NCBI GenBank assembly: GCA_014896235.1
Contig: JADBKU010000027.1
Span: 1-54,962, forward strand
Direction of reading: 5' to 3'
DNA length: 54,962 bases
From: a bacterium
Lineage (GTDB): Bacteria; Desulfobacterota; Binatia; Binatales; Binataceae
Of the stretch, positions 7,366 through 14,901 are shown one piece after another. Within the stretch, counting starts at the first letter, position 1. Each line of letters opens with the position of its first letter. The notes below the pieces were generated by a model. That model did not search any database. It worked only from the letters and a program-made list of their open reading frames with translations, and was not told where the DNA came from. The position numbers were made by a program, and so were the translations under genes.

Positions 7366-8781
7366 ATGGAACCTCAGGCGACCACCGCATATGTCGACCG
7401 GCTCTGGGACGAAGCGATCGTTCCCGAGCTGATCGAATATATACGCATTCCCAACAAATCCGCCGCGTTCGATCCGGACTGGCGCGAGCGCGGATTAATC
7501 GATCGCGTGGTTGGGCGGTTTGAGGCGTGGGCGCGACGTCAGCCGATTCCCGGCATCACGGTCGAAGTGGTGCGGCTCGAAAAGCGCACGCCGCTCATCC
7601 TGATTGATATTCCCGGCGCGGGCGGCGCGCCGATTCTGCTGTACGGCCATCTCGACAAGCAGCCGGAGATGGCGGGATGGCGCGCCGGTCTCGACCCGTG
7701 GACGCCGGTGATCGAGGGCGACCGGTTGTACGGCCGCGGCGCCGCCGATGACGGCTATGCGATGTTCGCCGCGCTGGGCGCGATCGGCGCGCTGGCCGCG
7801 CAGAAGATTCCGCATGCGCGCTGCGTGCTGTTGATCGAGGCGTGCGAGGAGAGCGGCAGTTTCGACCTTCCCGCTTATATCTGGCATCTGGCGGCGCGGA
7901 TTGGAAATCCAGAACTCGTGATCGCGCTCGACTCGGGATGCGGCAATTACGAGCAGTTGTGGTGCACGACCTCGCTGCGCGGTTTGGCGGGCGGCACGCT
8001 GACCGTCGAGGTGCTGACCGAAGGCGTTCATTCAGGCGACGCGGGCGGCGTAGTGCCGTCGAGTTTCAGGATCGCGCGGCAACTGCTCAGCAGAATCGAG
8101 GACGAGCGCACCGGCGCGATTCTGCTGCCGGAATTTCACGCGAAAATTCCTGAAGCACGGCTTGCGCAGGCGCGCGCGGCCGCCGCGGCGCTGGGGCCTT
8201 CAATGTACGAGCGGTTTCCATTCATCGATGGCGCAGGCCCGGTAACCCGCGATGTGGCCGAGTTGATTCTCAATCGCACCTGGCGGCCGGCCCTGGAAAT
8301 CGTAGGCGCCGACGGCCTGCCCGAGGCCGGCAACGCCGGAAACGTGCTGCGCCCGCGCACCGCGTTGAAGCTCTCGCTCCGCCTGCCGCCGGAAATCGAC
8401 GCGAAGGCGGCGAGCGCAAGACTCAAGGCGGCGCTCGAGAGCGATCCGCCGCACGGCGCCCGCGTCACGTTCAAGGGCAACTGGGCGGCGGGCGGATGGA
8501 ACGCGCCGCCGCTGGCCGGATGGCTGGAGCGATCGCTCGATGAAGCGTCGCGCACGTTCTTCGGCCGCCCCGCGGCTTACATGGGCGAGGGCGGCACGAT
8601 TCCGTTCATGGCGATGCTGGGCGAGCGGTTTCCGCAGGCGCAATTCTTCATCACCGGCGTTCTTGGACCCCATTCAAACGCGCACGGTCCCAACGAGTTT
8701 CTGCATATTCCCACTGGAAAGCGCTTGACCGCCTGCGTCGCCCGCGTCATCGCCGATCATTATCGCGCGCAGGCCGGATGA
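7366..8781 (+). CDS. M20 family metallopeptidase (dipeptidase/carnosinase-like)
   Basis: A 471-residue di-zinc peptidase or amidohydrolase. Metal ligands are visible in order: H-x-D in LLYGHLDKQPEM, the bridging Asp in GRGAADDGYAMF, the Glu-Glu pair in IEACEESGSFD, the Asp in VIALDSGCG, and the distal His in NAHGPNEFLH. A dimerisation/lid domain is inserted (EVLTEGVHSGDAGG). The start at ATG 7366 (MEPQATTAYVDRLW) matches the family N-terminus; an in-frame ATG at 7339 adds an unlikely extension. It is the third gene of the D-aminoacylase group. Its stop codon is inside a 52-bp tandem duplication. Confidence 0.93.
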   Translation: MEPQATTAYVDRLWDEAIVPELIEYIRIPNKSAAFDPDWRERGLIDRVVGRFEAWARRQPIPGITVEVVRLEKRTPLILIDIPGAGGAPILLYGHLDKQPEMAGWRAGLDPWTPVIEGDRLYGRGAADDGYAMFAALGAIGALAAQKIPHARCVLLIEACEESGSFDLPAYIWHLAARIGNPELVIALDSGCGNYEQLWCTTSLRGLAGGTLTVEVLTEGVHSGDAGGVVPSSFRIARQLLSRIEDERTGAILLPEFHAKIPEARLAQARAAAAALGPSMYERFPFIDGAGPVTRDVAELILNRTWRPALEIVGADGLPEAGNAGNVLRPRTALKLSLRLPPEIDAKAASARLKAALESDPPHGARVTFKGNWAAGGWNAPPLAGWLERSLDEASRTFFGRPAAYMGEGGTIPFMAMLGERFPQAQFFITGVLGPHSNAHGPNEFLHIPTGKRLTACVARVIADHYRAQAG

Positions 8782-8863
8782 TCGCGCCAGCGCGACCCGC
8801 CGCGCCGATCATTATCGCGCGCAGGCCGGATGATCGCGCCAGCGCGACCCGCCGCGCCGATCA
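8751..8863. repeat. Two-copy 52-bp direct tandem repeat at a convergent gene junction
   Basis: Bases 8751-8802 and 8803-8854 are identical copies, and a third copy begins (CGCCGATCA, 8855-8863) before diverging. The unit starts inside the last codons of the M20 gene, includes its stop codon, and ends at the stop codon of the minus-strand MetE-like gene. Each unit contains an inverted repeat GATCAT...ATGATC. It looks like a recent replication-slippage duplication of a short intergenic spacer. Confidence 0.95.
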
Positions 8864-9961
8864 GCGCCATTCGCGGCGCGCGACCTCGCCCACCAGCCGC
8901 AATTTGGCTTCCTGCGCGGCGGCGTCGATCGGATTGCCCTTGATGCCCGAGGCGAAGCCGCATTGCGTCGAGAGCGCGAGCTGCTCGTGCGGGAAATGGC
9001 GGGAGGCGTCGGCGATGCGCTGATGCAATTCGTCCGCGGTTTCGATGCGCGGCTTTTTGGTCGAAACCAGTCCCAGCACCACGGTTTTATCGCGCGGAAC
9101 TTCGGCGAGAGGTTCGAAACCGCCCGAGCGGGCGTCGTCGTATTCGAGCAGCAGAGTCGAATAACGAGTGGCGCCGCGAAAGACCGCGCGGGCGATCGAG
9201 TCGTAGCCGCCGGCGCTGAGCCAGCGGCCGTCGTTGTTGCCGCGGCATAGGTGCAGTCCAAAACGGACGCCGGGCGCGTCGGCGAGGCTGTTGAGCATCG
9301 CGACGCCTTCGTCCAGCACACGCGCAGGGTCGATTCCGTTGCGGTCGAAGACTTCCGCGCGGGCCGACGGATCGACCAGGATCGCGAGTTCGGGCGCGTC
9401 AATCTGGATATATTCGCATCCGAGACGCGCCAGCTCGCCTATTTCCTCGCGAATCACCGCGGCGCCGTCCGCGAAAAGCTCGAATGGATCGCGATATGCC
9501 GCACGCGACTCCTCGGGCGACCAGAACATGAAGAGCATCATCGGGCTGGGCAGAGTGACTTTGAGCGGCGCTTTGGCGCGCGCCCGGGCATAAGCGAATT
9601 CCTCGCCGACGAGCGAGCGGCGGCGTTTCAGCCGGCCGGTCGCGGCGAGACCGAGCGAAAGCTGCTCGACCGAACCGGCGTCGGTGCGCCAGGGCTTCGT
9701 CAGTCCGGAAGTGCGGGTGAGCCCTTCGGTGGTCTCGATCAGCGAACCGAGAAAACTGAGCCGGCGCTGCTCGCCGTCGTTGACGACATCGAGGCCCGCG
9801 CTTTCCTGAAGCGCGATCGCTTCATCGACGGCGCGATCTTCGATTCGTTTGAACTCGGCGGCGGAAAGCTCGCCACGGCGCATCCGGCGGCGGGCGTCTG
9901 TGAGCCACGCCGGGCGCAGCATCGATCCAATCGGTTCGGCGCGAAACACGGAATTATTCAT
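8861..9961 (-). CDS. Cobalamin-independent methionine synthase II family protein (MetE C-domain-like)
   Basis: A 366-residue (beta/alpha)8 barrel related to the catalytic half of MetE, which moves a methyl group to homocysteine or another thiol. Zinc ligands are recognisable: His and Cys in GLHLCRGNN, a Glu in LLLEYDD, and Cys in LSTQCGFAS. The N-terminal folate-binding half of full MetE is missing, as in the stand-alone archaeal/soil-bacterial group whose methyl donor is unclear. ATG 9961 has AAGGAG 7 nt upstream; the frame extends further but without support. It converges with the M20 gene and abuts the tandem duplication. Confidence 0.88.
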   Translation of the reverse strand: MNNSVFRAEPIGSMLRPAWLTDARRRMRRGELSAAEFKRIEDRAVDEAIALQESAGLDVVNDGEQRRLSFLGSLIETTEGLTRTSGLTKPWRTDAGSVEQLSLGLAATGRLKRRRSLVGEEFAYARARAKAPLKVTLPSPMMLFMFWSPEESRAAYRDPFELFADGAAVIREEIGELARLGCEYIQIDAPELAILVDPSARAEVFDRNGIDPARVLDEGVAMLNSLADAPGVRFGLHLCRGNNDGRWLSAGGYDSIARAVFRGATRYSTLLLEYDDARSGGFEPLAEVPRDKTVVLGLVSTKKPRIETADELHQRIADASRHFPHEQLALSTQCGFASGIKGNPIDAAAQEAKLRLVGEVARREWR

Positions 9962-10043
9962 CGCGGTGCTCCTTAGCGCGGGCCGAGCGGCGCGCATGCG
10001 CCGGAGCATAGCAGAGAAAGCGCGACAGGGGCGTTGGCGATCG

Positions 10044-10077
10044 AAAAACGGGGCGCTCGCCGCGCGGCAAGCGCCCC
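10044..10077 (-). terminator. Rho-independent terminator after the zinc-ribbon gene
   Basis: An 8-bp stem GGGGCGCT/AGCGCCCC (10050-10057 with 10070-10077), followed on the minus strand by a five-T run at 10044-10048. It lies 20 bp downstream of the minus-strand zinc-ribbon gene. Confidence 0.65.
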
Positions 10078-10096
10078 GGAAATTGGCCCGAATGAG

Positions 10097-10279
10097 TTAG
10101 TGCTTGGGTTCGATCCGCTTGCCGTACGAGACTTCGCCCTTGTCAACGCGCAGGCTAAAACCGCAATCGGGATTGGTGCAGGCCCACGCTTTGAAAATTA
10201 CCGAAGCGCCTTCCTGCCCGTAATCGGAGAGAGGAATCAGCGTGCCATTATTGCACTTCTGGCACTTCGGCAGCTCCAT
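10097..10279 (-). CDS. Small zinc-ribbon protein
   Basis: A 60-residue protein with two Cys pairs, CQKC near residue 7 and C-x4-C (ACTNPDCGF) near residue 36, the pattern of a zinc ribbon. The C-terminus is basic and ends IEPKH. ATG 10279 has AAGGAGG 7 nt upstream; two GTG codons directly before it are unlikely starts. It is followed by a terminator, so it is the last gene of its transcript. Similar tiny zinc ribbons are often of unknown function, with nucleic-acid or protein contact suspected. Confidence 0.8.
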   Translation of the reverse strand: MELPKCQKCNNGTLIPLSDYGQEGASVIFKAWACTNPDCGFSLRVDKGEVSYGKRIEPKH

Positions 10280-10439
10280 CACCACGCCTCCTTGGCCGAT
10301 CGGCTATCGGCCCCGCTTGCAAACTATCTAACCGATTTTGCTAAATCAATGCGCGTTTTCTTCTCTCCTGGCGCGCGAAGATCAGGGTGAAAGCGCCATG
10401 TCTTCGGCCGCGCCATTCCGATCCAAGTCAGTTCAATGA

Positions 10440-10838
10440 TTAGTCGGGATAGTTGACGATCTCCAGTTTGATGCCGTCGGGGTCGGTGAAGAAAACCGCA
10501 TAGTAGCCGGGCCGATAATCGTATTCGCGGGGCGGATCGAGAATCCGGCCGCCATGGGAAGAAATTTCTCGTGCGAGTTCGTCGATTTGCGCGCGGCGCG
10601 GAACGCGAAAGGCGATCTCGCGCAGGCCGATTCTGGTCTTGTCGAAATTTTCGTTCCGGTCGCGCGCCCGCATCACCCACAAGCTGCCGAAATCCCCCCA
10701 GAAGCCGATCATCCGCTCCGGCTGGTCATAGTTTTCGACGTTCGGATAGCCGAGGTTCGGCATCAACCACGAGTAGAACCGGACCGCCGCCTCGAAGTTG
10801 CTCGCATTGATCATCAAATGGTCGATTCCGCCGCGCAT
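10440..10838 (-). CDS. VOC/glyoxalase-fold protein
   Basis: A 132-residue vicinal-oxygen-chelate protein with two beta-alpha-beta3 halves: IDHLMINASNFEAAVRFYSW at the start and a C-terminal GYYAVFFTDPDGIKLEIVNYP. Metal ligands expected in the family include the early His (DHL) and the late Glu (KLEIV), both present. Function ranges from glyoxalase to ring-cleavage dioxygenase or antibiotic resistance, and the substrate is unknown. ATG 10838 has GGGAGA 7 nt upstream. It lies 57 bp downstream of ubiE on the same strand, so it may be co-transcribed with it. Confidence 0.9.
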   Translation of the reverse strand: MRGGIDHLMINASNFEAAVRFYSWLMPNLGYPNVENYDQPERMIGFWGDFGSLWVMRARDRNENFDKTRIGLREIAFRVPRRAQIDELAREISSHGGRILDPPREYDYRPGYYAVFFTDPDGIKLEIVNYPD

Positions 10839-10894
10839 CCGCCGGTCTCCCTCGGCGATTACAGAATCGTACCGCGGCGAGCGTCAAGCAAGGA

Positions 10895-11650
10895 TCATGC
10901 GGGGCGCGCCGCTTTGCGGCCGAAATGAATCGCTACGGCGCCGAACCCGGCGATGCGGAAATTCGCCTCGGCGAAACCGGCCTCGCGCATCATCGCGGCG
11001 ATGCGCTCGGCGTCGGGATGGATGCTGAGCGACTGGAACAGGTAGCGGTAGGCGGCATACTTGCGTCCGATGACGACTCCCAGCAGCGGGACGACCGACG
11101 CGATATAGAGCGAAAACGCGCGGCGCATCGGCCCGCGTGGCGGCGTCAGATCGAGACAGGCGAGCCGTCCGCCCGGCTTGAGCACGCGATACAACTCGGC
11201 GAACGTCGCGCCCAAGTCCGCGACATTGCGCAACATGAAGCCGTTCACGATGCAATCGAAGGTTTCGTCGGCGAACGGCAGCGCCATCGCATCGCCGACG
11301 CCTAGGCGAAGGCTTCCGCACCCGTCGGTGGCGGCGAATTTGCGTTGCGCCGCGCGGACCATTTCGGCGCAGAAATCCATTCCGATGGTCAGCCGCGCGC
11401 CGGCGCGATCGAGTTCGCGCGCCAATTCGCCGGTGCCAGTAGCGATGTCCAAAGCGATCCCGCCCGACGGTTCGACCATCGCGACGGTCTGGCGCCGCCA
11501 GCGCCTATCCAACCCAAGCGTCATCAGAGTATTGATCGTGTCGTAGCGAGGCACGATACTGGCGAACATCAGGCGAATTCGATCGGACTTGGTGTCCCCG
11601 CGAAACTTTAGAGACGCGTCGGGAAGATTATTCTGACTGGCGGCGATCAC
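10895..11650 (-). CDS. ubiE: Demethylmenaquinone methyltransferase / 2-methoxy-6-polyprenyl-benzoquinol methylase
   Basis: A 251-residue class I SAM-dependent C-methyltransferase of quinone biosynthesis. The UbiE/MenG signatures are clear: FASIVPRYDTINTLMTLGLDRRWR near the N-terminus, SAM motif I ALDIATGTGELA, acidic post-I Asp in GMDFCAEM, motif II GDAMALPFADETFD, and the GFMLRNVAD motif. Whether the product is mena- or ubiquinone cannot be decided here. The start is GTG 11650 with no Shine-Dalgarno; TATAAT sits 7 nt upstream, so the mRNA may be leaderless. The next gene on the strand is a VOC protein. Confidence 0.95.
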   Translation of the reverse strand: MIAASQNNLPDASLKFRGDTKSDRIRLMFASIVPRYDTINTLMTLGLDRRWRRQTVAMVEPSGGIALDIATGTGELARELDRAGARLTIGMDFCAEMVRAAQRKFAATDGCGSLRLGVGDAMALPFADETFDCIVNGFMLRNVADLGATFAELYRVLKPGGRLACLDLTPPRGPMRRAFSLYIASVVPLLGVVIGRKYAAYRYLFQSLSIHPDAERIAAMMREAGFAEANFRIAGFGAVAIHFGRKAARPA

Positions 11651-12040
11651 GTGGGGAATTATAGGCGTTAAGCGGCGCCTGGCGAAAACCTGGAGTTCTC
11701 AGGATTATTCGCTCAGGCTTGGAGAGGCGTCGATGGAAAACCAAGCTGTTACAGTATATGGGTGACAAAAGTTAAAAGTTGTGCTACGAATCGGCCAAGG
11801 TTTGGGATTTGTGATTTTTTCCGTGATTTCTTAAAAGAGGATCAAACGCCTGAGGCGACGTCGGCGATAACGAGCAAATATTATCTTTGTCGCGAATAAT
11901 TGGGCCATATTCACGATATTTTGACTGAAATTCGCGGCAATCTGAATATTCTGGCATGTAATAACGTTACGTGTTGAGATATCTCGTGCGAAATGTGATG
12001 ATTTCGCCAGGAATCACGTCCGGTTCGATGGAGATTACCG
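11651..12040. other. 390-bp AT-rich divergent intergenic region
   Basis: No gene is seen between ubiE and the small zinc-finger gene. The region is far more AT-rich than its surroundings. It holds the ubiE -10 box near its left end and, near its right end, two short perfect palindromes, TAACGTTA (11962-11969) and GAGATATCTC (11976-11985), about 55-80 bp before the next start codon. These could be operators. Nothing else is recognised; a small RNA cannot be excluded. Confidence 0.45.
11658..11663 (-). promoter_or_regulatory. Consensus -10 box of ubiE, leaderless spacing
   Basis: A perfect TATAAT on the minus strand is separated by 7 nt from the GTG start of ubiE, placing the expected transcription start at or next to the start codon. 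A weak -35-like TTCGCC lies 17 nt farther upstream. No ribosome-binding site is present. Confidence 0.55.
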
Positions 12041-12238
12041 ATGTTCGTTCATTTTGACCGGGACAGAACCGAGAAATGCGACAACTGCGGCGTGCTCGGC
12101 ACCATCATGCACATGTCGGTCGAGCGATTCGACGCGACTCTCAATCTCTGCGTCGGATGTTTCGGCGCGCTCACTCGCGCTTTTCAAAATGCCTCCGCGA
12201 AGCTTAGAATCGAGCCTGTCGAGTATCGCGAGCTCTAG
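12041..12238 (+). CDS. Small treble-clef/zinc-finger-like protein
   Basis: A 65-residue protein with two CxxC pairs: CDNC near residue 13 and CVGC near residue 37, spaced as in a small zinc knuckle. ATG 12041 has GGAG 8 nt upstream. It has no hydrophobic segment, so it should be cytoplasmic. It follows a long AT-rich region carrying two palindromes, which suggests its own regulated promoter. No function is recognised; protein or nucleic-acid binding is a family-level guess. Confidence 0.65.
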   Translation: MFVHFDRDRTEKCDNCGVLGTIMHMSVERFDATLNLCVGCFGALTRAFQNASAKLRIEPVEYREL

Positions 12239-12267
12239 TTTTCGGCCCGCGATGAACAGGCATTACG

Positions 12268-12525
12268 ATGGCGTTTCGATGGTTCCGCCGTCAAACTGGC
12301 GGCCGCAGGTGCAAACACCTTGCGGTAATTCCCAATTCTCTCCGCGGCCGTAACCCAAGCTTCTGGCCGGTGGGCGACGGCCGCACCCATTTCGACGGAT
12401 TGTGCGACTATTGCAAACGTGACGTTTGGCGCCACGCCCTGCCCGACGAAGATCCGCCCTGGCGGTTGACCGAAAACGAAGATTGCGGATGCGTTAAGTT
12501 CAACGTCCGCCATTCCCAACCGTAA
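12268..12525 (+). CDS. Small Cys-rich hypothetical protein
   Basis: An 85-residue reading frame with one Cys at residue ~15, a C-x2-C pair (LCDYCKRDVW) and a C-x-C pair (DCGCVKF), a possible metal site. The Trp- and acid-rich section (HALPDEDPPWRLTENE) does not look like random GC-rich translation. It starts 30 bp after the preceding zinc-finger gene, so the two may form a pair. ATG 12268 has only a weak AGG upstream. An opposite-strand frame covers the same bases but is Ala/Arg-rich and less protein-like. Confidence 0.5.
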   Translation: MAFRWFRRQTGGRRCKHLAVIPNSLRGRNPSFWPVGDGRTHFDGLCDYCKRDVWRHALPDEDPPWRLTENEDCGCVKFNVRHSQP

Positions 12526-12625
12526 CCAGGCAGCTCGCGAGCATAGCGCCGCCGACAATGTCTCCGCACCGTCGAACCGCTTTCGCGATTATTTACAGCC
12601 GCGAACGGCCCGCCGCTGGCGCTAT

Positions 12626-13315
12626 CTAGCGCCGTTCGAATTGCTTCGCTCCATAGAGAATCGACCGCGCCTTCTCGTCGAGCGGCTGCTGCGGCAGGTC
12701 CGCCATCACCGCCATCCCGCGCTTGACGGCCTCGCGCGCGCCGATCGCGTCGAGCCAGCGTTTCAGATGCGGCCGGCTTTCAAGCTGCTCTGGTTCGCGG
12801 CGGATTCCCACGACCCATGGATAGCAGGCGATGTCGGCGATCGAATAATCGCCGGCGAGGAATTCGGCTTCCGCCAGCCGGCGGTCCATCACGTTGCACA
12901 AGCGGCGGGTTTCGTTGGTGTAGCGATCGATCGCATAAGGAATTTTTTCTGGAGCGGCGCGCAGAAAATGGCCGCGCTGGCCGAACATCGGGCCGACGTT
13001 CGCCATCTGGAACATCAGCCACTGGATTACGGCGTAACGTCCGCGCGTGTCCGCCGGCATCAGCTTGCCGCTCTTTTCCGCCAGATACATCAGGATCGCG
13101 CCCGACTCGAAAATCGCGAACGGCGCGCCGCCGGGCCCGTCCGGATCGACGATCGCGGGCATCCGGTTGTTCGGGCTGATTTTGAGAAATTCAGGTTTGA
13201 ACTGTTCGCCCTCGCGGATATTGACCGGAACGATTTTGTAGGGCGTCGCGGTCTCTTCCAGGAAAATCGTGATTTTCTGTCCGTTAGGCGTGGGCCAATA
13301 GTGGAGTTCGATCAT
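12626..13315 (-). CDS. Glutathione S-transferase-like protein (YfcG/Nu class)
   Basis: A 229-residue GST-fold protein. The thioredoxin-like N-domain starts MIELHYWPTPNGQKITIFLEE and holds the cis-Pro segment NRMPAIVDPDG and the glutathione gamma-Glu contact FESGAILMYLAEKSG. The helical C-domain includes WLMFQMANVGPMFGQRGHF and the N-capping-box region YSIADIACYPWV. These match disulfide-bond oxidoreductases of the YfcG type. ATG 13315 is chosen by family N-terminus; the frame extends upstream without homology. It stands alone on its strand. Confidence 0.93.
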   Translation of the reverse strand: MIELHYWPTPNGQKITIFLEETATPYKIVPVNIREGEQFKPEFLKISPNNRMPAIVDPDGPGGAPFAIFESGAILMYLAEKSGKLMPADTRGRYAVIQWLMFQMANVGPMFGQRGHFLRAAPEKIPYAIDRYTNETRRLCNVMDRRLAEAEFLAGDYSIADIACYPWVVGIRREPEQLESRPHLKRWLDAIGAREAVKRGMAVMADLPQQPLDEKARSILYGAKQFERR

Positions 13316-13482
13316 GATGCACCTTCCTCGCGCTTTGCCGACAGCTTCGCCGCGCTGGCCTGCCGCCGTCAAGCGTCCGATCGCGGGCCTGCGGGGTATT
13401 GGAGATTGTGGCCGGTCTGAAAACGTCCCTATGATTAACAGGTTGAAGTCGGTTAAATTCCTCGCGGCGGTTCGACAATAGG

Positions 13483-13653
13483 ATGTTCAATGAAACCGGC
13501 GATCGCATTACCGATCGCTTTGCCGGTTGGTTAACGTCGCGATATCGAGCGGCGCTGGATGCGCCGCGTCCGCGGTCGGCGGAGTTTCTCCTCCGGCGCT
13601 ATAAATTGGCGGAGCGCGAACTCGATTCAGTTGAATTGGATCCGGCGTCCTGA
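13483..13653 (+). CDS. Possible 56-residue small protein
   Basis: A short ATG frame not overlapped by other genes, starting MFNETGDRITDRFAG, with a predicted helical basic core (RSAEFLLRRYKLAERELDS). It ends TGA 46 bp before the MaoC gene. The ribosome site is weak (AGG next to ATG). Third-codon positions are fairly GC-rich, like true genes of this genome. It has no cysteines and no membrane segment. It resembles small DUF1127-type or RNA-associated helical peptides only in composition; real status is uncertain. Confidence 0.4.
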   Translation: MFNETGDRITDRFAGWLTSRYRAALDAPRPRSAEFLLRRYKLAERELDSVELDPAS

Positions 13654-13699
13654 GGCCGCGCCGCTAATTCTCATTGACTAGCGGGAGGAAAAGATTCGG

Positions 13700-14698
13700 A
13701 TGAAATCGCTTCAGACTGCCGGCGGCCCGTTCTTCGAGGATCTCGAAATCGGGATGAGAGCGGACGACGCGCCTTCGGTGACGTTAACCTCAGGCCTTGC
13801 GGCGCAGCATCAGACGATTGTGGGCGACAGAATGCGCCTCGCCCTGGACCGAGAGCTGGCGGAGGCGGTTACCGGCGGACCGATCGCGCATCCCGCGCTC
13901 GCCTGGGACGTGGTGATCGGCCAATCGACGCTCTTCACGCGGCGCGTGATCGCGAACCTCTTCTACCGCGGACTCGCGTTCAGGCGTTTTCCGAACATTG
14001 GCGATACGCTCCACACGACCACGGAGGTGGTTGGACTCAAGCAAAATCGGGGACGGCCGGGACGGCCCGCGACCGGCCTTGGCGTATTGAGAATACGTTC
14101 GGTTGATCAAGCCGGCCGCGAAGTACTCGATTTCCGGCGCTGCGCGATGTTTCCGCTGCGCGACCCGTTGGGCAAAACGCCCCATCAGGCTGAGCTTGAT
14201 TCAGTCTCTTCCGATTTGGATTCAGGCGCGCTCAAGACGCCCATTTCCGGCTGGCGCCTCGCGGAATTCAAGCGGCGCGCGCCCGGTCTTCATTTTGATG
14301 ATTTGACGGAAGGGACCGTCTGGGAGATAGCGGGGGGCGATGTCGTGTCTTCCGCGCCCGAGCTGGCGCGGCTGACGCTCAATCTCGCGATGGTCCATCA
14401 TGACGCCGCGGCGAGCCCGGCCGGACGTCTGGTCTATGGCGGCCACACCATTGGAATAGCGGCGGCGCAAGCGGCGCGCGCGCTTTTCAATCTGGTCGCG
14501 ATTATCGGATGGCACGGATGCGATCATCTTGGGCCGGTGCGCGAAGGCGATACGCTTCGCAGCACGCTCGAGCTCGAAAAGCGCGAGCCGTTCGCGGAGG
14601 GCGGCGGGTTCGTTCATCTGCGCTCACGGGTCAAGGCCGAACGCGGCGGCGAATCGCACGACGTGCTCGATTGGCGCTTCGTGGGAGCAATGGCGTGA
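13700..14698 (+). CDS. MaoC-family acyl-CoA hydratase/dehydratase (double hot-dog)
   Basis: A 332-residue protein with two hot-dog domains. The first holds FFEDLEIGM and GPIAHPALAWDVVIGQST followed by the strand YRGLAFRRFPNIGDTLHTTTEVVG; the second repeats the layout with FDDLTEGTVW, VYGGHTIGIAAAQAARAL and LGPVREGDTLRSTLELEKRE. This double arrangement is seen in mesaconyl-/2-enoyl-CoA hydratases. The conserved Asp-His pair of R-hydratase 2 is not obvious in the first half. A GGAGG lies 11 nt before ATG 13700. Neighbours are an LLM oxidoreductase and oxygenase genes, so a role in catabolism of branched or aromatic acids is likely, but the substrate is unknown. Confidence 0.9.
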   Translation: MKSLQTAGGPFFEDLEIGMRADDAPSVTLTSGLAAQHQTIVGDRMRLALDRELAEAVTGGPIAHPALAWDVVIGQSTLFTRRVIANLFYRGLAFRRFPNIGDTLHTTTEVVGLKQNRGRPGRPATGLGVLRIRSVDQAGREVLDFRRCAMFPLRDPLGKTPHQAELDSVSSDLDSGALKTPISGWRLAEFKRRAPGLHFDDLTEGTVWEIAGGDVVSSAPELARLTLNLAMVHHDAAASPAGRLVYGGHTIGIAAAQAARALFNLVAIIGWHGCDHLGPVREGDTLRSTLELEKREPFAEGGGFVHLRSRVKAERGGESHDVLDWRFVGAMA

Positions 14699-14901
14699 GC
14701 GTGATTCAAGCGGGCATGCCGGAAATCTAATTTCGTCCTTCGGCGCGGCGCCGCTGCGCGGGATGGCTTGCGGCCTTCGGCATAGCTTACGCCCGCCGGC
14801 GCTTAAATCGTTTGGTGCTGGCGATCAAAGGCGAGGTCGGCTAAAGAGACGGCGAACGCGCCGATCGCGCCAGCGATCCTGAACGCCAGAAAGGAATCGA
14901 G

